This document shows, piece by piece, positions 22,939-33,916 of a DNA stretch of 64,000 bases. The stretch covers positions 1,240,001 to 1,304,000 of the forward strand of contig CM035313.1 of NCBI GenBank assembly GCA_002900995.3. Reading direction: 5' to 3'. This stretch comes from Ganoderma boninense. Taxonomy: Eukaryota > Basidiomycota > Agaricomycetes > Polyporales > Polyporaceae. The notes below the pieces were generated by a model, which saw only the letters and a program-made list of their open reading frames with translations, made no database searches and was not told the DNA's origin. The stretch's first letter is position 1. Every line of letters begins with the position of its first letter. Position numbers and translations under genes: made by a program.

Positions 22939-25581
22939 TCAGTTGTGCGCACGCGAGGACGACTCCGGGAAGACTGGAGGTGGACGAGCGGGCGGGGCTT
23001 CCCGAGGGGGACGAACGCGGAAATCGGCGACGATGCACAAGTGACTATGATACCAACCGGGCGTCATCATCAGCATCACGGCCCTCGCAAACAACAACCA
23101 CACAAGCAAAACGACGTACTCGGACGGGAAGTGAGCGTTCGGGAAACCAACCGCCTTGTCCAGGTAGCTCTGGTCCACGTCGCCGAGGACAGCATTGACG
23201 GACAGGTTCGACGTTGTGTACCAGATGTAATCTAGTGCGCCCTTGAACGTTGGCGTGTAGTTGGTCATCGATAGCTCGCCTATACCCGCGTATGCGCTCT
23301 TGAGGCCGAGACGGTGGCGCAAGCCATCCGTAGTGTACTTGCCGTACGTGTGTGACAAGAAGTCCTCGTGGTCTGGGGGAAGGGTGCCCGTGGACAAGAA
23401 CTCGTACACCCCACTCTGGGGGATCGAGTTCAAGTCGCCGCAGACGATGACGGGAATCTTGTAACCCTCCGAGTACACTGGCGGCGGACGCGCTGACCCA
23501 TTGTTCTCACCCGTGGAGGGCGTCGTGCCCGAAGAAGCGGCTGATGAGGGAGTGGGGGGGAGACGGGGTGGGTACCTCGCGAAGTTCTGAGCGATCTTCT
23601 CTACCTCCTCGATGAGCAACGCGGTTTGCACGAGCTTGACGTCGCTGAACGCTGGGTCCCAGTGCAAGTGCGTGTTTGCGACGATGATCCGCGTCCCTGT
23701 CTCCTTGTTCTCCAGAAGACACACGACGGCAATGTGGTCCTTGCCGAGCACGCGATTGAACATGTCGTCCGTCTTCTTGAAGTCAGGTCGTTGCATCGCC
23801 ACTGTGCTGTACTCGATGAGATGCTTCTCCACAAGCGAGTATCTATGATCGCCGGTCAACACCAATTCGCTCGAGAGGGATCGCGTTCACTCACTTCGAC
23901 GCCTTGTAGAAAATAGCACTGCCGTCGACCATCCGCCGCTCGTTCTCGCTCATCATCTTGTACCGCGACTTCGCCCAGTGCGCGCCCTCGTACCCCTGAT
24001 CGGCTAGCATCTTCGAGAAGAAGTCCTCGTACTGCGCGTTGTCCACCTCCTGGAGGCAGAGGAAGTCCGCATTGTGTTGCGAGATCTCCTTGATGATGAG
24101 CTCCTTGCGGTACTCCCACTGCAGTGCCCACGAAGGCGTGTACCCGTACAGCCGCTCCGTTGCACACCGCTCGCAAAGGATGTTGTAACACACCACCGAG
24201 AACGTCTCCACCGTCGGGTCGGTCTTCATCGCGTCCCGCTCCGCCTGGCTCACAAAGTGCTTCCACACTCGGTCGGGAGGCGATGCCGGAATGGGACAAG
24301 AGTCCCGCAGGTAGGAGATGAGCGCGGGCGTACCGTCCTTCTGCACGATCTGTTTCAGTGCCGGCTCCAACGGGTTCCCCTCAATCCCAAGCGTTTGTAG
24401 TTGATGCAGTGTGCCAAGTTCAGGAGGGAGGGTCTGGAGATGGTTGTCGAACAGGTACAGCTCCTTCAACGATGTCAACATCCCGAGCTCCACGGGAATG
24501 GTCATGAGACCGTTCCCTGATAGGTCCAAAAGTTCGAGATGGCGGAGTTTCGCGATTTGAGGAGGCACGGCGGTAAGGGCGTTGTGATTGAGGTACAGAT
24601 TGGTGAGGAATGTGAACGCGAAGAGCCCGGACGTCGGAGGGATGTTCTTGATGCCGACGCCTCCCATGTCGAGAGACTGCCAGGTGTTGCCAGGTTTAGG
24701 AGCGGTTGGACGCGAAGCTTCGACGACAGGAGGAACGGTGGCGGAGGGGTGATTTGCCAGAGCGCTCGCAGTGGTAGGGGACATGTCTGAAGCTGCTTGA
24801 AACTTAGTCGAGGGAGATGCGTTAGAAGCAGCATCTCGGTCCTTCGCAACTCCATTCGTCTCCGGGGGCTTGATCGCATTGGGATTTGTGATGGGAATGG
24901 CAGCTTTCTGGACTGTACGCGCGGCCATGGCGCTTGCTCTTGCTCGATGGTGCGGTGATCTTGAAGCACGGATCATCTGAAGGGAGTAAAAGACGGCAGG
25001 CGTAAGAACACTGTGAACAGATTGGAAGATTGCCAGGGCGAGAGTAAAGGCGATGGATGGGAGCGTAGGGAATCCAACGACCTCCGCGAACTTCGGCATG
25101 CATAGTAACGGGCTCGCGGCGGAGGGGAATGGTACTACATCGTGGGGATCACACCAAAGTGAACACTTACCTCGCACTTAAGCAATTGCTGCTGCCAATG
25201 GGGAGTCATCATCTGGGTCGCTATCGTCCCGGGTGAGCCACCCTGTCCCAATCCTCCGTGTGGCCCTTGCATCGCATTGCCATTAGGGGGAGAAGAAAAG
25301 TGGGGATGAGAAAGAGAGTTCTGGTGATGGTGGTGGGTGAGGGGACCGGGCATGTGTTGGTGGGGATGGTGTTGCATCGCGGTCATAGTGCCATTATGAG
25401 CGAAGAGAGGGTAGGCGGGCGACGTCGGGGGGTGAGAGTTGGTCGCGGGCCCAAAGGCGGGGTGTCTTGCCCATGCTGACTGGTCCTGGACTTGACCTGG
25501 ATGCTGGTGGGTGGGGAGCTTGTGGGCAATGCCCGGAGATTGTTGAGGATAGTACATTGCATTGGCGGAGAGAGTCGCCAC
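22939..25581 (-). CDS. CCR4: CCR4 mRNA deadenylase (LRR plus EEP nuclease), CCR4-NOT complex
   Basis: Four exons: 25581-25171, 24976-23895, 23842-23120, 23044-22939, giving about 773 aa. A Gln/His/Pro-rich N-terminus is followed by QQQLLKCE|MIRASRSPHHRARA, joined across a 194-nt intron. Leucine-rich repeats lie at about 240-340 (LTNLYLNHNALTAVPP, LELLDLSGNGL, LKELYLFDNHL). The endonuclease/exonuclease/phosphatase domain starts near 390: FSVVCYNILCE, FLCLQEVD (catalytic Glu), VANTHLHWDP, VIVCGDLNSIPQSGVYE, ALDYIWYT, and after splicing FPSDHLCIVADF with the catalytic Asp-His. It removes mRNA poly(A) tails in the cytoplasm with CAF1/POP2 and NOT proteins; the LRR binds CAF1. The last intron splits the SDH Asp codon. 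Divergent from MVD1. Confidence 0.95.
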
Positions 25582-26135
25582 TCTGAAGACGGTGTGGGGA
25601 GATTGGGGGAAGAAAGAAGGGGGGAGAAGGAGTATAAAAACAGGAAGAGAAGAGAGAAGGCGTTGGGATGGTCGTGGTCGTCGTGAAGAACAGCGAGCGT
25701 GGAATGTTTGTCAGTGTCGCTCCCAACGATGACGAGCACAGCTCTCCTCTCCCGCTCGCTGACTAAGCCCGTCCGCAAACGGCGACTCCCAGCGTCCTCA
25801 GGCTCATTTCTCTCCCTCCAACTATTCAACCCGCGGTCATCTCGGACTGGGCCGTCTCGAAGGCTCTCCGATGCTCTCGAACTCTTGCAGCGTACCGAGT
25901 CCGAGACTTGGTTCCATCGCCGTGTGCAGCCAGTAGCGCTCTGTCGAGGCGGGCACTGGGCAGCCAGTCCTGTAAGTAAATTCAGGAGGCGATCCGCCGT
26001 GTCCCAAAAAGGCAGGTGCAGGACACAAGCCGTACGATTCAAGAATTCGAGACATGGTGCAACGCGTCCTCTCTGCTATTTAAACCGCCTCTCGTTCTTG
26101 TTCGCTCTCAGATACTTCCTCCTGCTCTGCCCACC
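25582..26135. other. Divergent promoter region CCR4 / MVD1
   Basis: About 550 bp between two divergent housekeeping genes. A TATTTAAA element lies close to MVD1 (listed separately). The CCR4 side holds a purine-rich plus-strand tract with a TATAAAAA string near 25633. Confidence 0.5.
26077..26084 (+). promoter_or_regulatory. TATA-like element of MVD1
   Basis: TATTTAAA lies about 52 bp upstream of the MVD1 start codon, in a pyrimidine-rich context. The spacing suits a short 5' leader. Confidence 0.45.
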
Positions 26136-27448
26136 ATGAGCGTATACCAGGCAACCGCCTCCGCACCCGTCAACATCGCCTGCATAAAGTGCGTGCTTGT
26201 GATCTCCTGCGATCTAACCCGCGATTTGACATCGAGCCACAGGTACTGGGGCAAGCGCGACACCAAGCTCATCCTCCCAACCAACTCATCGCTCTCGGTC
26301 ACTCTTGATCAGGATCATCTTCGTTCCACCACCACGGCTCGCGCCGACCCCTCGTTCCAGAAGGACAGACTTTGGCTGAATGGCTCGGAGGATGAGATCA
26401 AGGATGGTGGGCGACTCGCAACGTGCATTAAGGAGATGAAGGCTCTGCGCAAACAGCTTGAGGATAAGGATTCGTCACTCCCCAAGGTGAGCTCTGCCCC
26501 CTCAGCCTTCATCTTCTGCGATCCCGACGCGCCTTGTTGTAGATTTCTGGCTACTGCGTTCATATCTCATCCCGCAACAACTTCCCCACCGCCGCTGGCC
26601 TCGCGTCTTCTGCGTCTGGCTTTGCAGCTCTCGTCGCATCCCTCGCCGCCCTCTACAAGCTCCCCACCTCCCAATCAGACCTCTCCCGCATCGCCCGCCA
26701 AGGTTCGGGTTCTGCCTGCCGATCCCTCTTCGGCGGTTTCGTCGCCTGGCAGATGGGTGAGCTACCTGACGGCTCCGACTCGCTTGCAGTCGAGGTCGCC
26801 CCACGCGAGCACTGGCCGGACATCCACGCACTCATCTGTGTCGTCAACGACGAGAAGAAGGGCACGTCTTCGACCACCGGCATGCAGCGCACCGTCGAGA
26901 CGTCCCCCCTGCTCCAGCACCGCATCAAGCACGTCGTACCCGAGCGCATGACCGCAATTTCGGAGGCAATCCGTGCGCGTGACTTCGACGCGTTCGCGCG
27001 GATCACAATGCAGGACTCGAACCAGTTTCATGCTGTTGCGCTCGACACAGAGCCGCCCATCTTCTACATGAACGACGTCTCGCGCGCGATTATCGCGCTC
27101 ATCGTCGAGTACAATCGCATCGCGGTCGAGAAGACCGGGAAGCTCAAGGCCGCGTACACGTACGACGCGGGCCCGAACGCGGTCATCTACACTCCCAAGG
27201 AGAACGTCAAGGAGATTGTGGAGCTCATTGTGAAGTACTTCCCCCAGGCAGAGAGCTTTAAGGATCCGTTTGGCCTGTTCGGCGCCGCGGGCGTGCAGGG
27301 CAAGGTTGTGGACGGGTTCAATGAGGCCGTCTCGAAGCCATTCGGTGTCGGCGCGGTCAAAGGCCTCATCCACACTCGCGTCGGCGACGGCCCGAGGACC
27401 TTGGGCGCAGAGGAGGCTCTTCTCGGCCCCGATGGTCTCCCGAAGTAG
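26136..27448 (+). CDS. MVD1: Diphosphomevalonate decarboxylase (mevalonate pathway)
   Basis: Three exons: 26136-26188, 26243-26486, 26543-27448, giving 400 aa, the usual length for fungal ERG19/MVD1. The start MSVYQATASAPVNIACIK runs into YWGKRD across intron 1. Other family marks are LPTNSSLSVTLDQDHLRS, SSRNNFPTAAGLASSASG (GHMP ATP-binding loop), RQGSGSACRSLFGGFVAW, and INDEKK-type VVNDEKKGTSSTTGMQRT. Near the C-terminus are AYTYDAGPNAVIY and GLFGAAGVQGKVVDGF. It converts mevalonate diphosphate to isopentenyl diphosphate with ATP hydrolysis and CO2 release, feeding sterol and other isoprenoid synthesis. Most MVDs act in the cytosol. Single apparently intact copy; nothing odd seen. Confidence 0.97.
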
Positions 27449-27752
27449 TCTTGCATCATCTCTTGTATATTTCTAGACGGGATATAAAACTGTGCTCTTG
27501 CTTTTATGCGGGATGAGCCGAGACCGAAACAGGACCACAGACATCGGACAACGAAGGAAGCCCTGAGAAGGCCGCATTACACTCGAGAGACGCTTTATGG
27601 TTATTCTTGGGTTATTCTGAGGGTTAAGTTGCGGAGCAACAATTTCTCTCAATGATACGAGAGAGACTTGCGACTCGCGAGAGACCAAAGGCCTTCACCT
27701 TTGGAAGTTGAGTTTTAAACGCTATGAGGCTGCAGGTTGACCTTTCCGTCAA

Positions 27753-27844
27753 GACACTATGGCCGAGTGGTTAAGGCGACAGATTCGAATTGCTCGAATA
27801 TCTGTTTCCCTCTGGGAGCGCAGGTTCAAATCCTGCTGGTGTCG
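27753..27844 (+). tRNA. tRNA-Ser(CGA) with a short intron
   Basis: The cloverleaf can be drawn. The acceptor GACACTA pairs with TGGTGTC, with discriminator G. The D stem GCC/GGC encloses GAGTGGTTAA, the anticodon stem is ACAGA/TCTGT, the long variable arm CCC/GGG is of serine type, and the T stem GCAGG/CCTGC encloses TTCAAAT. The anticodon loop reads TTCGAA, giving anticodon CGA. About 10 extra nt (TTGCTCGAAT) follow position 37, the canonical place for a nuclear tRNA intron. A long variable arm plus discriminator G indicates serine rather than leucine. Transcription would be by RNA polymerase III. Confidence 0.9.
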
Positions 27845-27848
27845 TTTT
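27845..27848 (+). terminator. RNA polymerase III terminator of tRNA-Ser
   Basis: TTTT directly follows the discriminator base, the usual Pol III stop signal. Confidence 0.7.
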
Positions 27849-28595
27849 AGTTTTTGATCGTTCAGGCGGGTGAGGCCCTGCTGCCATGCCACTGGTCCTC
27901 CTTCCTCCCTTTATACCACATCTGTGGACATCTCCTCCGAAGTGACGCTGACAGCGAAATGAATGATACTTCATGCCACGGGATCAACCTCGGTCATGGG
28001 TCCATGTCGTAAGCAGTGATTTACCCCCAGGTGCTATTGTTGACTTTCGGATGACGATGTAGATTCATGTGTCTCTTCGTCGCAGCGATGCCGACGTTCG
28101 CGGTGCTGCTAGCTTTGACAAGGCTCACCCCAATTGTCTATGACTGGTGGTGTTAGAGCATGGCGGACCCACATACGCACACAGAGGCACAACAACCATT
28201 TTGCCGCTTTCCTCCATCCGGCCTTATGCTGCCGCCTTATGCTGCCCATCAGAATATGTCATTGCAATTATCTCCGTGGGAGGCCACCTATAGATCACTC
28301 TTCCCTTCTACCTTGTTGTGTGTTGACGCTGGTGTCTTTTGTTGGCCAAGGGCGCAAGACAAGGTACTCGTTTCCAAGGACGCCATGGTACAATAATGCC
28401 TACAACAACGCAGTCGGCGGCCTCGACTTCCTTGCGGACCCGAGTCTTCTCGAATTTGTCTCATCTGCATGAGAATGGCAAGGAGGATTCGTAGCACGAG
28501 GCGTATAAAGTGGACGGCGGCCAACGACTCCGGTCTTCCAGGATCCTCACGTTCATCTCCCGTCCCCATATTTCCTCTCCTGGTCTGTCGACAGC
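27849..28595. other. Intergenic, tRNA to serine-rich gene
   Basis: No exon chain is supported. Short plus-strand ORFs near 28134-28472 lack coding character. Confidence 0.4.
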
Positions 28596-30048
28596 ATGAG
28601 CTCTTACGGTCTTGACCTATCCCCGGCGCAGGCGCCTCTTAATTGCTTTGGACCATCCATCTCCTCTAGAATACTTTCACGACTTCGACCTCGACACGCT
28701 CGCAAGACCGAATACGACAACCGCCTTCGTGAGGGCGATGCGCGCATGACGGAGGCTCGCGATGTCTTTCAGGCATGTCAGCACACTCTGGGGCATGAAA
28801 CGCGCACCACCGTCCAAGGGAATCTCGAAGGGTTCGTACTGATTCTTTCGCTTTTGGTTAATATTGATCTAACAAAGCCCTCAGACTTCGCATTGAACGA
28901 GACAGACTCTACAAGTTTTCCGACTACGGAGGTTCCCAACAGGCGGAGGAAGGTGCTCTATCCCGCGCCAAAACGTACAGGACCAACGCTACTAAGATCC
29001 ACGCGATGGTTGTAGTAAGTCGTCCGTCCTCGGCGTTCAATTTACACCTCAGGCTCACATCGCGCATCGCTTCAGGCAGCACGCAACACGGCACTCTCCG
29101 CGTCTAGCAGCTTGCACGCAAGGGGATTGAGCACTAGTATGCACTCCCCAAGCAGCGGCCGTAGTGGTAGTGGCCTCGGTTCCCAGCCGGTATCCAGCAA
29201 GCACGCCAGTACCTCACTGGGGAGGAGAAACCCCGTCCCTCTCCCTGGGACACCCCCTTACGCCGAGCCCCCTCATATGTGTACGTCCTCACTGGTCATT
29301 GCGCTCTCTCTCCCGCAGAGGATCTGATCCCAACGCATACACAGCGCAAACCACGACCGACCCAGTACTAGTAGCCTGGCCACCAAGTACACCCGTATTC
29401 GGAAACAACGCCCTCTGGCTCGACGCCGATGGCGTTCGCGCAGACTCGCCCCCCTCCCTCAAGAGCCACATGAGCCACCACAGCTCGAACCCCGCAGGCA
29501 GCGTCCTCAGCCTCGACATGGCCATCCTCGGCATCTCAAACATGCAGCGGTCCCCCGTGTCCCAGCAGGGCTCGCCCGTCGACTCCGTCGGCGCGTACTC
29601 CCTCGGGTCGGACGGCTTCCCGCGCCCAAGCCGCCGCGCACCACAGCGGCGGGGCACGATCCAGTCGACAACAAGCCTCCCGCGGTCGAACACCTCGCGC
29701 CAGGGCTCGGCGAAGACCCATTCCAGCCACACGTCTTCCGCTAGTAGTGGGCGCCAGGGCTCGGCGAACACACACTCGAGCCACACGTCTTCGACTAGTA
29801 GTGGGAGCCCGCACTCGTCGCGCCAGTCCTCGATGCAGACGTCGAGCTCAGGCAGCCCTCGCCCCAACCTTGACCGCGCGAAGCACCCAGGCAGCCACGC
29901 GTCCCGTCGCTCGGACGACCGCCGTGGTCGCCCTGCCTACACGCGGGCGCCGTCCGCCCTTAGGACGTCCTCTGTCTCGCCTGAGAACGGGGCCTCTCCT
30001 TACGGACTCGCACGCATCACCGACTCTCCTGGGCGATACTATCACTGA
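28596..30048 (+). CDS. Hypothetical serine-rich protein with N-terminal coiled coil
   Basis: Four exons: 28596-28831, 28885-29014, 29076-29278, 29319-30048, giving 432 aa. All joins keep frame. The start is MSSYGLDLSPAQAP. Residues about 35-115 are charged and helical (RLREGDARMTEARDVFQ, then LRIERDRLYKFSD, EEGALSRAKTYRTNATKIH), likely a coiled coil. The rest is low-complexity Ser/Pro/Arg sequence, probably disordered. It contains two tandem 18-residue repeats (RQGSAKTHSSHTSSASSG and a close copy) and ends SPGRYYH. No known domain is recognised. SxR and SP sites are numerous, which would suit phosphorylation; this is inference. The gene converges on the CLC channel gene. Confidence 0.65.
29698..29805 (+). 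repeat. Two tandem 54-bp coding repeats
   Basis: Copies at 29698-29751 and 29752-29805, each 18 codons, begin CGCCAGGGCTCGGCGAA and end TAGTAGTGGG. They differ at a few positions and lie inside the serine-rich gene, adding an in-frame duplication. Confidence 0.85.
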
Positions 30049-30288
30049 GTCGCTTCCAGGACCCCTTCTCCCCACGACGTCTAACGAGACCTCAAGTCAA
30101 AATAATGTTGTAAAACGAAAAAAACCCATTAGTCACGATCTTCAACGCTCTTCACGCCCCGGAACCCCTGGATCTGTGTATCTTTACGCGCCGTTATGCT
30201 CGAGCACGATGCCTACGATGTATTATACGACTGGACATGATTGTACGAATCTACGTATATATCAGCGAAAATAAAAGTACGCCCCGTC

Positions 30289-33200
30289 TCACGATCTCCT
30301 GAGCACCCGCCTGCCCCAAGACAGGACGTCGTCCGCAAAGTTGCTCGTGAGTGTCCGCGCCTCATCTACGAGGCCGTCAAAGTCCTCCCCAGACCACGGC
30401 GAGTACTGGACATTGTGCTGCTCCAACATTGTAAATCGGAGCACGTCCTTGATGGTGACGAGGCCGACGAGCTCGCCGTGATCCTCTACGAGAATGACCC
30501 GCGGACTGAGGACAAGACGTCAGCGAGTTATACTATGTCAGGGCCATGACGTGCCTGCTCACCCCATACGCTTGAACAGCTGCATCGCGATCTCCAGTGG
30601 GAGCTGCGGGGAGACGGTGAGCGGCGTCTGGTTCACCCACGGCCAGAGCTTGAGCACGTCTTCCATTGTCGTATTCTCCATGATGTCCATGGAAAGCTCC
30701 TCGTCCAGGCCGACCGCAGGACCAGCAGCGGCCCCGGCGAAACCGGCATCTTCAAGATCTTCGGGATCTGGCGCGAACGACACAGCGGTGTCTGGTCGGA
30801 CGTCCTGCAAGCCACGCGATTTCTCTGTGTGGATTGTTGGGTACGAGATCAAGGATGTTCCATCGTAGGAAGGACGTACCGAGGACGTATCGTAGCTGAG
30901 TACGGTCTATGAAGCCCATAAGGATGTTCTTGCCATCTGCTGAGACGACAGGGAAACCTTTCACATCTGTGCTGGCGAGGATGTCCTCTGAAAAGAGAGA
31001 TACGTAAGGTCCAGACACGAGGTGCAAAATCCCATCCCAGGGACATACCTATCTCCTTGACAGAAAGCCCCGATACTGGCAAGGTCTTGAGATCCCGTCT
31101 CATGACCCTTGAGACTGACACATTGTATGCGTGATCATCCTTCTCAAGGAAGGGGAAGCCATTGAAGCGGATCATCTCCTCTGCAATGCCGGTCGTCCCC
31201 AGGAAGTCGCCCACGGCTTTCGTGACGAGCAGAACAATCTGAGGTACCAGGTAAAAATGGATAAAACAGGCCGGAAGACGAATAAGGCGTACCATCGTTG
31301 GCAGGATATACGTCAGAGCACCAGTCAACTCGAACATGATGACGACAACGGTGACAGTGAGCCGCATTACTCCGCTTAGAGCCGCGGCTGCACCGAGGAG
31401 CGCATATGTCCCAGGCGTGATACATGGCACGTCCGGTGGACAAACTGCGAATATCCCTACACCCAAGTATGCACTGATGCAGATAAATTCAGTTGCGAGC
31501 AATACCAATGAGGCAAGAAAAGAACGGACCGGTTGATGGCCTTGACGATGATGCCAACCATCCTCCCGAACGTCGCGCCGATAGCCATCGACGGCACGAA
31601 GATTCCCGCCGGCACCTTGCACCCGTACGAAATCACGACGAGGCCCATGCGCAGTACTGTCGCGAGGAAGAGCGAATTGACCATCGGCCACTGGTACGCA
31701 GTCTGGCAGATGTGGTCGAAATCGCTTGCGCCATCACACTCGCGGAAGAGTATCTCCATGCTCTCCGTCATGTCGATCCGCATGAAGTGGTTGAACCAGC
31801 CGATCATGGCCGTGATCGTCGCGAGCGTGACTGCCTCGGCGATAGCGTGGTTCTTTAGGTATCGTTTGCGGAAGGCTGCTACTTGGAGGTTAAACTTCAC
31901 AACGAAAGCACCGTAGAGACCCTGGCCAGCCCGTTTAATTGCAGTTCATGGAATACCGCAAAGCATTACTCACTCCGAAGATGCCGAGGATAATGAAGAA
32001 GAATATCTCGAAGAAGTGCCAGTCCCGATCGTAGGTGACCTGGAACAGTACAAGTTTCCCGCTGCGGTACGGGTTCATCGCCGAAAGGGTGACGGTTGCG
32101 ACCAAGGCGCAGAAGAAACTCCTCCACATTGTCTTGATGCTGAACACGCTGCTCATTTCCTAATGCGAAGCCTCCTTGAGACAAAATGATTAGATTCCCT
32201 GAAATGCAAACTCACCTCAATGGAGAACATCACCCCTCCAATCGGGGAACCGAACGCTACTGCGACGCCAGCGGCACTGGATGCAGTCAGGATTTCGCGC
32301 ATCTTCACTGGCGAACCAATGTTGGCGGTAGGCAAACACGAAGTGTGCGTTGTACCCACATACCTTGACTCCTTGAGAAGCCCTTGAACATGCTCGCAAT
32401 GAGGTTCCCAACACAGCATGCCACATGCACCGATGGTCCCTCCTTGCCGACGGAAAGGCCAGAGGCAATTACAAGGGGCTACATGCGGCGTCTCGTCAAG
32501 CTCCTGACACAGCGAGGAAAAAGGAATGCGCACTAGTGTTATGCTCTTGACGAGGAACGTCCAGAAACCCAGGAAACCCTTCATAATGAACCCTCCAATG
32601 ATGCACTTTATCTCGGAGATCCCAGAACCTGCCGCATATTTCGCTAATGACCGCACTAGGTGCGCTGCGACGAAGGAGAACGCGGCCTGTGAGAGGTTTG
32701 CGCATCAAAATGTGGTCCAGTTAGAAGTTTTCCAACAAAGAACATGTTACGCACAGCGAACAAGACGTATATTGCCCACCGTGCAGGCATGGCAGTACTC
32801 CACTGGTGCCAAGCCTCACACGTGTCTCCTTCGTCGTCAATCTCCCAACAGCAGAATTGCTGGTTCAACCACCATCCGTCCGAGCAGTACCCCATCTTGA
32901 TATCCGAGAGCCATTCGGTCGCTATTGAGATGACCGCAGCGTTCACGCCGATGGCAATGCCTGAAACATACGCACGTACGACATTAGAACGCTCTGTGAC
33001 TTTGAACGATGAAGGAAAACACGTTCGTCTCTTGCAATACGTTGAGGAAGTGCGGAGATAGGGTGGGGGAGCAGGGGGGTGAGACTCACCAACTAGGCTC
33101 ACAACGAACCAACTCTGTCCAGCATGGGCAACCTCCTGCAGTCGTGACCATATCCATGTAAGGCTGATGGTTCCTCGAGGTCCATGATATGGGATATTGA

Positions 33201-33464
33201 GCTTCCGAGCCGCGCGTAGCCGCCTGTTCCGCTCAATTATGGAGTCCTGTATCCAGTCTAGACGTTGACGATCAGTCGAACCTTGCCGCAGTTTCTTTAA
33301 GCGAACTAACCTATGGTAGTGAAGTCTTCATACCGTCTATACGGGTCATTCGAACCAGTTCATGCGCTGGGAAGACGATGCACTCACTGCAGCTGTTCCA
33401 ACTCATCGTCTCCGTTGTGCTGCGGCCTGATATCGTGAAACGACGGTCGTCGATCTCGGTTCAT
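30289..33464 (-). CDS. CLC-family chloride channel / Cl-/H+ exchanger (GEF1-like)
   Basis: Fourteen exons: 33464-33388, 33336-33311, 33257-33090, 32960-32755, 32686-32534, 32478-32364, 32307-32216, 32159-31974, 31921-31530, 31473-31293, 31238-31049, 30987-30880, 30824-30563, 30505-30289, giving about 790 aa. All joins are in frame. The start [17 protein letters not shown] leads to [17 protein letters not shown] motifs are GSGISEIK (anion site), [16 protein letters not shown] (gating Glu), [14 protein letters not shown] and [20 protein letters not shown]. Two C-terminal CBS regions follow ([52 protein letters not shown]). The protein spans endosomal, Golgi or vacuolar membranes and supports acidification and ion balance. 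Yeast Gef1 is the best-known relative; exchange versus channel activity is inference. Confidence 0.93.
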
Positions 33465-33916
33465 GGATACGTGGTGGTATCATGTATCTGTCCCTAGGAC
33501 ACCGAGTCGAAGGAGGCAAAGGAGGTAGTGCGCACCAAGCAGAGGGACTCAGGGAGGTTGGAGCGGGTGTGTAGACCCGGTATAAGTTAGACTCATTCAC
33601 GGTGAGGCACCAGCCATGGGCGCTAAACCGGAGAACATCCCCGCCGCTGAGCGCTAAGCGTTGAGCTTGAACTTCTCTTCGAACCCAGCGTTGGACTGGA
33701 ACTTAATGCTATTCCCGTATTCAACAACCTACATACGCATATGCTGGACACTACTGAGAGTTTTAAATCCGACAGATGAATTGTGGTTCAAAAACACCGG
33801 GTAAAAATTCCAAGTTACATCACATTCGACATTCTAGTTCAAGTTGGCACAAAGCGATCGCGACATAATACAAGACATAATACTGGCTCACAACAAGAAA
33901 TTGTGCACATACCGCT
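33465..33916. other. Intergenic between CLC gene and K7
   Basis: 5' flank of the CLC gene and 3' flank of K7, both on the minus strand. An upstream out-of-frame ATG at 33600 precedes the CLC start and could act as an upstream ORF. Nothing else is seen. Confidence 0.35.

Noticed and set aside
26762..27373. 203-codon minus-strand ORF
   Set aside because: Mirror of the MVD1 exon 3; the plus strand is unambiguous.
29698..29805. Tandem repeats considered as a CRISPR-like array
   Set aside because: Two adjacent coding copies without spacers in a eukaryotic gene; an ordinary coding minisatellite.
29289..29867. 192-codon minus-strand ORF
   Set aside because: Antisense of the serine-rich low-complexity coding region.
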